Assembly (NCBI GenBank): GCA_009701115.1
Contig: WLKR01000103.1
Location: 1 to 5,269, forward strand
DNA: 5,269 bases
Source: Actinomycetota bacterium
Lineage (GTDB): Bacteria; Actinomycetota; Acidimicrobiia; Acidimicrobiales; RAAP-2
Direction of reading: 5' to 3'
Shown in pieces: positions 1 through 5,269 of this stretch. The notes under the pieces were generated by a model. That model was not told where the DNA came from. It made no database searches and saw nothing but the letters and a program-made list of their open reading frames with translations. The position numbers were made by a program, and so were the translations under genes. Each line of letters begins with the position of its first letter. Position 1 is the first letter of the stretch.

Positions 1-1
1 C

Positions 2-1378
2 GTGGTGATGGTGCTGTTAATTCTTTCGGCCATGTTCATCTTGAGCTGGCAGATCACAATCGTCGCCCTCGTATTACTGCCGCTCTTCCTAGTCCCCGCT
101 CGGCTCGTCGGGCGTCGTCTCGGTGGGTTGTTCCGCCGTTCAATGGATCTCAACGCGCAGATGAACAATGTAATGACAGAGCGCTTTAACGTGGCCGGCG
201 CCATGATTGTCAAGCTGTTCGGTAGCCCCGCAAAGGAAGTGACCTACTTCGAACAGCGCGCCGCCCAGGTTCGGGACATTGGTGTTGAACAGGCCACCTA
301 TTCGCGAATATTCTTCGTGACCCTGTCATTGACCGCATCACTTGCTACGGCCTTTGCCTACGGTTTTGGCGGCCTGGCGGTTACTTGGGGCACCATCAGC
401 AAGGGCACCATCGTGGCTCTCACGCTGTATCTCACCCGTCTCTACGGACCATTGACGCAGCTCTCCAGTCTCCATTTGGACTTCATGACGGCCTTGGTGA
501 CTTTCGAGCGACTCTTTGAAGTGCTCGATCTCGAGCCCACTATTAAAGAGGCACCTGACGCTGTGGCAATGCCTGAGGGTCCAGTAGCGGTCGTCTTTGA
601 CCATGTGGACTTCGCCTACCCGGCAGCGGCTGAGGTATCGCTGGCTTCGCTCGAAGCAGTTGCAGTTCTGGACGATACGCCTCGCACTGAAGTCCTCTAT
701 GACGTGAGTTTTACGGTGCCCGCGGGGACTGTGACAGCCCTTGTCGGCCCCTCGGGTGCCGGCAAGACGACTATGTCGATGTTGGTCTCGCGCCTCTACG
801 ACGTAGATCGAGGTTCAGTCACAATCGGGAATGTCGATGTGCGTCAAGCCACGCAAGTCTCCCTCTCTGACACCGTGGGTGTAGTGGCACAAGATCCGCA
901 CCTCTTCCACGACACCTTGCGCGCCAACTTGCTCTATGCCCGGCCCGAGGCCACGGTGGCGGATATGGAAATGGCACTACGTTCAGCTCAGATTTACGAC
1001 ATGGTCTCCGCACTCCCTCTCGGGTTGGACACGGTGGTGGGGGAGCGGGGTTACCGTCTTTCGGGCGGCGAGAAACAGCGTGTGGCACTTGCCCGTCTCT
1101 TGCTGAAGTCCCCCCGAGTAGTAGTTCTCGACGAAGCCACTGCACACCTCGATGCCGAGAGTGAAGCTGCCGTACAGCGGGCCCTCGACGAAACGATGGC
1201 GAGGCGGACGTCGATTGTCATTGCGCACCGTCTGTCAACAATTCGCAACGCTCATCAGATTCTTGTTATCGACGCGGGCCGGATTGTGCAGCGAGGAACT
1301 CACGATGAATTGATCGCCATGGGCGGTCTTTACAACGATCTCTATCAGACGCAGTTCGCCGGTCAAGAGGGTCGTTAG
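2..1378 (+). CDS. ABC exporter half-transporter (fused permease and ATPase), 5' end outside window
   Basis: This is a type I (MsbA/LmrA-like) ABC exporter subunit with the membrane domain and ATPase in one chain; such proteins dimerise in the cytoplasmic membrane and extrude substrates using ATP. The visible 458 residues begin inside the membrane domain. A hydrophobic hairpin at about 1-33 matches TM3-TM4 and segments at about 102-128 and 134-152 match TM5-TM6, so roughly 150 N-terminal residues should lie upstream. The reading frame is open to the left edge and the GTG at position 2 is not a supported start. The ATPase domain is complete: A-loop Tyr206, Walker A GPSGAGKTT at 249-257, Q-loop Gln297, signature LSGGEKQR at 353-360, Walker B ending Asp377-Glu378, D-loop AHLD at 381-384 and switch His409. 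About 20 extra residues (210-230) sit between A-loop and Walker A, a variant I recall from actinobacterial exporters. All catalytic residues are present, so it should be active. The substrate cannot be read from sequence; lipid, glycolipid or drug are possible. It ends 2 bases before the phosphatase gene, implying one operon. Confidence 0.93.
   Translation: MVMVLLILSAMFILSWQITIVALVLLPLFLVPARLVGRRLGGLFRRSMDLNAQMNNVMTERFNVAGAMIVKLFGSPAKEVTYFEQRAAQVRDIGVEQATYSRIFFVTLSLTASLATAFAYGFGGLAVTWGTISKGTIVALTLYLTRLYGPLTQLSSLHLDFMTALVTFERLFEVLDLEPTIKEAPDAVAMPEGPVAVVFDHVDFAYPAAAEVSLASLEAVAVLDDTPRTEVLYDVSFTVPAGTVTALVGPSGAGKTTMSMLVSRLYDVDRGSVTIGNVDVRQATQVSLSDTVGVVAQDPHLFHDTLRANLLYARPEATVADMEMALRSAQIYDMVSALPLGLDTVVGERGYRLSGGEKQRVALARLLLKSPRVVVLDEATAHLDAESEAAVQRALDETMARRTSIVIAHRLSTIRNAHQILVIDAGRIVQRGTHDELIAMGGLYNDLYQTQFAGQEGR
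1365..1370 (+). promoter_or_regulatory. Shine-Dalgarno site for the phosphatase gene
   Basis: The purine-rich AAGAGG lies 10 bases before the GTG at 1381, inside the last codons of the ABC exporter gene. It supports the GTG start and suggests that the phosphatase is translated from the exporter mRNA, possibly by coupling across the 2-base gap. Confidence 0.55.
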
Positions 1379-1380
1379 TC

Positions 1381-1932
1381 GTGCGCGTCGGGGTTATCTG
1401 TTTCGCCAATACCTGCCGTAGCCCCGTAGCCGAATCTTTATTGGTTCGATTCCTCGCTGGGGAAGACGGCGTCGAAGTGTTCTCACGCGGCGTAGCGGGT
1501 GGCCCGGGTAGCACCCCTGAGGCGATGCTCCAAGCGCTCACTCAAAACGGACTCTCACTCGTGAGCGTCAGTGGCGAGCAACTAGTGAGCGATGACCTTC
1601 ATGCCGACCTCTATTTATTCATGGAGCGCTCCATCCTGAGAGAGGCGGTAGTTCGCAATCCCTCGATGTGGCCCAAGAGCTTCACTATGCGGGAGTTCGC
1701 TCGACGGGCCCAACTAAACCCACCGGAGCGCGATAGCGAGACATTTGCAGAGTGGTTGGCCGTCGTACATGGCACCCGTCGGCGGGAAGAGTTGCTGGGT
1801 ACCGATAGCGAGGACGATGTTCGTGATCCCGGTCTCGGCGGTGATTTAGAAGCCTTCAACGCAATGATTAGTGAACTGGATCTACTCAGTCACAAGGTGG
1901 CCCAGATTCTTACTGGTTGGCCGTCCAGGTAA
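1381..1932 (+). CDS. Low-molecular-weight protein-tyrosine phosphatase (Wzb-like)
   Basis: This is a cytoplasmic phosphatase of the LMW-PTP family, which hydrolyses phosphotyrosine through a cysteinyl-phosphate intermediate. The phosphate-binding loop sits at the N-terminus as usual: Cys7-FANTC-Arg13-Ser14, with the conserved Asn10 and the following Pro-x-Ala-Glu. The likely general acid is Asp149 in the Asp-Pro pair near the C-terminus; the aromatic residue that follows this pair in the classical enzymes is replaced by Gly. At 183 residues it is longer than the usual ~150, the extra length lying mainly around residues 105-147, which are charged. Only Cys7 and Cys12 are present, so the extra cysteine pair of thioredoxin-linked arsenate reductases is missing and an ArsC role is unlikely. 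The GTG start is 2 bases after the exporter stop and is preceded by AAGAGG. The Cys motif follows within seven residues, so no later start is possible. The BY-kinase encoded convergently nearby is the obvious candidate substrate (inference). Its last 23 bases overlap the end of the DUF4012 gene. Confidence 0.88.
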   Translation: MRVGVICFANTCRSPVAESLLVRFLAGEDGVEVFSRGVAGGPGSTPEAMLQALTQNGLSLVSVSGEQLVSDDLHADLYLFMERSILREAVVRNPSMWPKSFTMREFARRAQLNPPERDSETFAEWLAVVHGTRRREELLGTDSEDDVRDPGLGGDLEAFNAMISELDLLSHKVAQILTGWPSR

Positions 1933-3880
1933 CAGTCTTGGTCTTCGCGCCGGACCAGGTGATTGTTCCTGGACCATTAAGCGACACATCGCTGTGCAAT
2001 GTGAGTGTGACCGGAATCGGTCGAATGGTTCCCTGAGGGATGAAGGTGAATGAGAGTGCCCCATTCTTTACGGCGTTCTTAATGACGGCCTGAAGTACTG
2101 CAATGTTTGACTGGTGGGCTGGAACGTGTACGACGGTCCGCGTTAGAACGAGTCCCTCCTGTTTTACGGCGGTGGGTGACTCGGCGTTTGCGGGCAGCCA
2201 CTGATAGATACGAGCGATGTACTCACCGGCAATATGTGTATTGGTGTTGTCGGGACCGAAGGCGTACGAAGGCTTGGGATGTGGGGGGGCCGTGTTGTCA
2301 AGCGTGATGGTGGTCGTTATAAAGGCCGTACCCTCGCTATTGACTCGGATGTCGTATTGCAACGATTCGCGCATGAACCAGTCGAGCTTGGCCGCGACAC
2401 CAGACTGAATGGAGGTGTGGACAACATTGCCGTTAGGGCTAAGAAGCGCGCCCGACGCTCCGAACTTAACAATGTTGGCTTCGTTGGTCGCATTGGAGTC
2501 ATAGAACAGTAAGTGGCGCCCACCAGTGGACTGCGCTAGAGCCTTGATGAGCAAGGCTGAGTCGAAGCCACCGCTCTTCATCTTGGTGACGGCCGCTTGG
2601 GCAATGGCTGAAATCTCATCACGACGACCCTGTTGTTGTGAACCGGCGGGATACTTCACGTAGAGATCGTGCAGTATCAAGCTGGCAACGTTGGTCGAGT
2701 TGATCGCCGGCTTGGTGTTCGGGATTCGAACTGCACCGGTAACGCGCAAAATATTTTGGAGAGTTACGACGTCTATGCCCAAAACACCGTCCACGCGCTC
2801 ACCACGTGCCGCCGCGTACATGGCCATCATCCATCTCGATGATGTGCGAAAGTCACCCACGGCGTTTACTGATTGCCAGATGCGAGTTGGCTCCAGTGGA
2901 CCAAATACGGTTTTGGTGCCTTGGTCGGTAAGGACAACCGCCGGCTTGCGGAGCGAAATGGTTCCTACCGTTGATGAATGGCTCATCTCGAAGTGCCCGT
3001 TGTTCACTTTCAAGATGGCCCAACTGAGAACCATTCCCTGGTCGCGCATTTCGGAGTTGTTCAATCCCGCGACGAAGTAGGTACGCGGACCAGTGCTACC
3101 AAGGAATGGCTGAGCGAAGGTCAGCGCACTATCGGCATTCTTCAGCAGCCCATTGAGCACTCGCAGTTGTTGATTGATGGAAGTCCGGGCGGACTTAATC
3201 GGACCCACGAGCCCTGCGGCGGAGCGTACGCGACCCTGAAGTGCGAGACGTGAGGTGTGCACTTGGTCATTGAGGCTCTTCAGTGTCGGAAGGTCGACGT
3301 ACGTGCCGTGACTGGCGTCCGATGCCGCGGTAGCCGCTGCCAGGAGTCGCTGACCCTGGGCCGCCGTTTCATCAACGTCGCTCACGGCATCGCGAAGCCC
3401 GTTCACTTGGCGGTTGACGAATGGGATCCAGCTCAGCACGGTCAAGGGGGCCGAGCCCCGGAGTCGAAGGTCTGCGCTGTAGGCAGCGGAGTGCATTGAG
3501 TGCAGTTGGACCGAAGCGGTGGAGCGACCTTCGGTGGTTAGCAGGGAGTCACGACCATCGATGATTTGAGTGGCCGCGGTCTTAGCCGTTGCAATATCGG
3601 CCTTTGCTCGCATGATGTCCCAGAATCCAAATCCGAGAGCCCAGACCAACAGTAAAACAACGCCCACGAGCAGTCCGCGAAGAAACTGCCACCGCAATTC
3701 GCGAAAAAGCACTGCCCGTGGAACGCCTCGCCAAGCACTACGGCGAGGCGTGTCCGGAGTGCGATCACGTCGGCGGGAGTGAGTGTGACGGATGCCATCA
3801 CGATGCTGATTGAAGTGGTGCCAACCGTAACGAAAGCTATGCAGCGGGCGTGACTTGCGGTGGCGGTAGCGAGGACTCAC
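1910..3880 (-). CDS. DUF4012 membrane-anchored protein
   Basis: I recognise this 656-residue protein as a DUF4012 family member, common in actinobacterial envelope and exopolysaccharide loci; its biochemical function is unknown. In order it has a very basic Arg/His-rich N-terminus (1-65), one transmembrane helix at about 66-86, a helical Ala-rich section (90-260) containing the family-typical 'WIPFVNRQVNGLRD' segment at 151-164, then the DUF4012 core starting near 'YFVAGLNNSEMRDQG' (268-282), and a beta-rich C-terminal part (505-656) with 'TLDNTAPP' at 526-533. The topology is probably N-in, with the bulk outside the membrane. It follows the kinase gene by 17 bases on the same strand, so the two should share an mRNA. 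The start is uncertain. The frame is closed by a TGA at 3895-3893, GTG at 3880 is the first possible start and has no clear Shine-Dalgarno, and GTG at 3712 (Val57) would give a compact protein starting just before the membrane helix. The stop at 1912-1910 lies inside the convergent phosphatase gene. Confidence 0.85.
   Translation of the reverse strand: MSPRYRHRKSRPLHSFRYGWHHFNQHRDGIRHTHSRRRDRTPDTPRRSAWRGVPRAVLFRELRWQFLRGLLVGVVLLLVWALGFGFWDIMRAKADIATAKTAATQIIDGRDSLLTTEGRSTASVQLHSMHSAAYSADLRLRGSAPLTVLSWIPFVNRQVNGLRDAVSDVDETAAQGQRLLAAATAASDASHGTYVDLPTLKSLNDQVHTSRLALQGRVRSAAGLVGPIKSARTSINQQLRVLNGLLKNADSALTFAQPFLGSTGPRTYFVAGLNNSEMRDQGMVLSWAILKVNNGHFEMSHSSTVGTISLRKPAVVLTDQGTKTVFGPLEPTRIWQSVNAVGDFRTSSRWMMAMYAAARGERVDGVLGIDVVTLQNILRVTGAVRIPNTKPAINSTNVASLILHDLYVKYPAGSQQQGRRDEISAIAQAAVTKMKSGGFDSALLIKALAQSTGGRHLLFYDSNATNEANIVKFGASGALLSPNGNVVHTSIQSGVAAKLDWFMRESLQYDIRVNSEGTAFITTTITLDNTAPPHPKPSYAFGPDNTNTHIAGEYIARIYQWLPANAESPTAVKQEGLVLTRTVVHVPAHQSNIAVLQAVIKNAVKNGALSFTFIPQGTIRPIPVTLTLHSDVSLNGPGTITWSGAKTKTVTWTANQ
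3723..3751 (-). other. Perfect 10-bp inverted repeat (hairpin) near the start of the DUF4012 gene
   Basis: On the transcribed strand ACGCCTCGCC (3751-3742) and GGCGAGGCGT (3732-3723) are exact reverse complements separated by nine bases. The stem is GC-rich and should fold stably in mRNA. It lies inside the Arg-rich leader of the DUF4012 frame. Its 3' arm contains the GAGG that would serve as ribosome site for the alternative GTG start at 3712. No run of U follows, so it is not a standard terminator. A role in translation control is possible but unproved. Confidence 0.5.
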
Positions 3881-3897
3881 GGTGGGTCTGGGTCAAC

Positions 3898-5269
3898 CTA
3901 CGGCGTGGTCGTCGTAGGTTCGGGCATCGCCAAGTTTTCTGGTACCGGTGCCGAAGCGCCACCGTAGGCACTACTTCCGCCGTACCCGTACCCATAGCCG
4001 TACCCATAGCCGTACCCATAGCCGTACCCGTAGCGGTAGTAGGAGTAGCCATCGCTCGAAGGAGCGCGATTCAGCACAACGCCGATTAGCGCGGCATCAA
4101 CCTGCATAAGGAGTTCTACTGCTCGCGAAACATCTCGCTTGGTAGAAATACCAGCTGCCGCTACGAGGATTACCGCATCAGCCTTGGCGGAAAGCACCTG
4201 GGCGTCCGATACCGGCAGCATTGGCGGCGAGTCAATAATGACGACGTCGCAACGCTCTTTGAGTTGCTCCATAACCAACTGAGCACGACGACCCGAGAGA
4301 AGCTCGGCGGGGTTCGGTGGGATTGGGCCGGCTGGAAGAATTCTCAGGTAGGCCGAACCAGGTACCTCAACGATGGCGTCATCGAGATCCGCTTCGCCGA
4401 GCAATACCGAGGTGAAGCCAATATCGTTCTTTACTCCAAAGAATTCGTGGATTCGAGGCTTGCGGAGGTCACAGCCAACAATGATGACCTCTTGACCGGC
4501 CGAGGCAATGGTGTAGGCGAGATTGGACGTAATGGTGGTCTTGCCATCGGCTGCTGCGGGTGACGTGATGAGCAACGTCTTGATGGGGTCGTCGAGCGAC
4601 ATGAACTGCAACGAGGTTCGCAGAGATCGGAAGGCTTCGGCAGGTGGACTCTTTGGTTGCTCGGCGCTGATGAGCAACGGGGTCTTGCGGTCTTCCCACT
4701 CACGGATACCGGGAATTAGTCCGATGGCGGGGCGACCGAGACTGAGCTGTTCTAATTCTGCCCGCGTGCGAAGTTTGTCGTCCATGGTGTCGCGGATCAC
4801 CGCGATACCCACACCGAGCGCGAGACCGGCGATAAACGCCAAGATGGCGTCCGATGTCGGCTTGGGGGAGAGGGGCGTGCGATTCGGAGTAGCCATCTGC
4901 AGAATGGAAATCGCATTGCGGGGGTTAAGGGACGCCAGTTCAACGGCATTGAGTTGAGACTGCAGCCCCTGTAATTTTCCGTACGCTTCGGTTAGTTGCT
5001 TGGCGTAGAGCTTGCCGAGAATGGAGTTCTTATTAACTGAGGCCGCTGCGACGCTCAGTGTGGCGATGGTCCCGTTTTGCACTTCAATGGTGCTGCGGAT
5101 GTATTGCGCGGCGCCGAGGGCGCGCTGCACGCTCTGGGAGCGCATCACTTGGTTATAGCCATCGGCATAGGCATTTGCCGCTCGAGCCGCCAATGATGGA
5201 TCGTTCGCGTTACAAGTGATGTCAGCAATGGCAGTTGTGCCTTCTTGCCTGATGGAGCATCCTGGCAGC
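3898..5269 (-). CDS. Wzz-domain / BY-type tyrosine kinase fusion (Wzc-like), N-terminus outside window
   Basis: This is a polysaccharide co-polymerase fused to a bacterial tyrosine kinase, the type that sets glycan chain length and gates polymerisation and export at the cytoplasmic membrane. Counting from the codon at 5268, 456 residues are visible. The frame has no stop up to the right edge and the upstream codons read as Wzz domain ('TTAIADITCNANDPSLAARA'), so the TTG at 5193 is not the start. Residues 1-125 are the end of the extracytoplasmic Wzz region, with a helical stretch at 89-113 and a Pro-rich segment before the second membrane helix (142-158). The kinase follows: oligomerisation motif EX2RX2R (Glu211, Arg214, Arg217), Walker A with Lys243-Thr244, Walker A' at about 261-269, and Walker B with Asp346 in DSPP. 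Walker A' reads GCDLR, lacking the usual first Asp. The tail has 12 tyrosines at 408-429, mostly alternating with glycine, then a Pro/Thr-rich end. The tail is the expected autophosphorylation site. The DUF4012 gene follows after 17 bases. Confidence 0.92.
   Translation of the reverse strand, partial: LPGCSIRQEGTTAIADITCNANDPSLAARAANAYADGYNQVMRSQSVQRALGAAQYIRSTIEVQNGTIATLSVAAASVNKNSILGKLYAKQLTEAYGKLQGLQSQLNAVELASLNPRNAISILQMATPNRTPLSPKPTSDAILAFIAGLALGVGIAVIRDTMDDKLRTRAELEQLSLGRPAIGLIPGIREWEDRKTPLLISAEQPKSPPAEAFRSLRTSLQFMSLDDPIKTLLITSPAAADGKTTITSNLAYTIASAGQEVIIVGCDLRKPRIHEFFGVKNDIGFTSVLLGEADLDDAIVEVPGSAYLRILPAGPIPPNPAELLSGRRAQLVMEQLKERCDVVIIDSPPMLPVSDAQVLSAKADAVILVAAAGISTKRDVSRAVELLMQVDAALIGVVLNRAPSSDGYSYYRYGYGYGYGYGYGYGYGYGGSSAYGGASAPVPENLAMPEPTTTTP
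3982..4029 (-). repeat. 12-bp tandem repeat encoding the Gly-Tyr ladder of the kinase tail
   Basis: On the + strand GTACCCATAGCC occurs three times without mismatch at 3988-3999, 4000-4011 and 4012-4023, and half-units (GTACCC) flank both ends at 3982 and 4024. Read on the coding strand, the unit gives Gly-Tyr-Gly-Tyr with alternating codons GGG TAC GGC TAT. The unit is a multiple of three, so gain or loss of a copy keeps the frame and changes the tail by two tyrosines. Confidence 0.9.

Noticed and set aside
1142..1153. Non-canonical D-loop (AHLD in place of SALD) in the ABC exporter
   Set aside because: The catalytic Asp is kept and this variant is familiar in actinobacterial exporters; not evidence of loss of function.
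819..1248. Several - strand open frames opposite the ABC ATPase domain
   Set aside because: They are Arg/Pro/Cys-rich shadows opposite intact catalytic motifs, with no recognisable domain.
1381..1932. Arsenate reductase (LMW-PTP-type ArsC) as the function of the phosphatase
   Set aside because: Only two cysteines, both in the phosphate loop; the downstream redox cysteine pair is missing and there are no ars genes nearby.
1952..1975. Inverted repeat GGACCAGG / CCTGGACC 20 bases after the phosphatase stop, as a terminator
   Set aside because: It has a central mismatch, no following T-run on either strand, and lies within DUF4012 coding sequence; too weak to call.
2819..2850. Short inverted repeat CATCATC / GATGATG in the DUF4012 gene
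   Set aside because: Seven pairs only, inside conserved coding sequence; expected by chance.
2691..3080. 129-residue open frame on the + strand inside the DUF4012 gene
   Set aside because: It is antisense to well-supported DUF4012 core sequence, resembles no family I know, and looks like a codon shadow.
4523..4957. 144-residue open frame on the + strand inside the kinase gene
   Set aside because: It is antisense to the kinase Walker A and membrane-helix region; a shadow of the real gene.
5191..5193. TTG as the start of the kinase gene
   Set aside because: The frame stays open to 5268 and the upstream codons carry clear Wzz-domain sequence; the gene is cut by the window edge.

Overview
The window holds four protein genes and almost no spacer. 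It reads as part of an actinobacterial cell-surface polysaccharide (capsule/exopolysaccharide) locus. The Actinomycetota assignment is an inference. It rests on the fused Wzz + BY-kinase architecture, the DUF4012 protein, the actinobacterial style of the ABC exporter (an extended loop before Walker A and an AHLD D-loop), and GTG starts. By eye the GC content is only moderate (roughly mid-fifties percent), which may point to a lower-GC lineage such as Acidimicrobiia; that last step is weak.

Layout. On the + strand, positions 2-1378 are the C-terminal three quarters of an ABC exporter half-transporter whose 5' end lies outside the window. Two bases after its stop, a complete low-molecular-weight protein-tyrosine phosphatase runs from 1381 to 1932. 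The two are almost certainly co-transcribed. On the - strand, transcription enters from the right edge. A Wzz-type chain-length regulator fused to a BY-type tyrosine kinase (5269 down to 3898, N-terminus missing) is followed after 17 bases by a DUF4012 membrane-anchored protein (3880 down to 1910). The two operons converge, and the phosphatase and DUF4012 genes overlap tail to tail by 23 bases. The longest gap between genes is 17 bases, so no large non-coding stretch needs explaining. No promoter is visible because both transcription units begin outside the window.

How the parts may work together (inference). The kinase would autophosphorylate its C-terminal tyrosine tail and so control polymerisation or export of a surface glycan. 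The phosphatase is the natural candidate to reverse this. The ABC exporter could move a lipid-linked or other envelope substrate. DUF4012 is a family of unknown biochemical function; its placement behind the kinase suggests a role in the same envelope pathway.

The points most worth a second look are: a Tyr-Gly ladder in the kinase tail built from a 12-bp tandem repeat; loss of the first Asp of the kinase Walker A' motif; a perfect 10-bp hairpin near the start of the DUF4012 gene combined with an uncertain start codon; and the convergent 3' overlap between phosphatase and kinase operons. I see no clearly new type of system.
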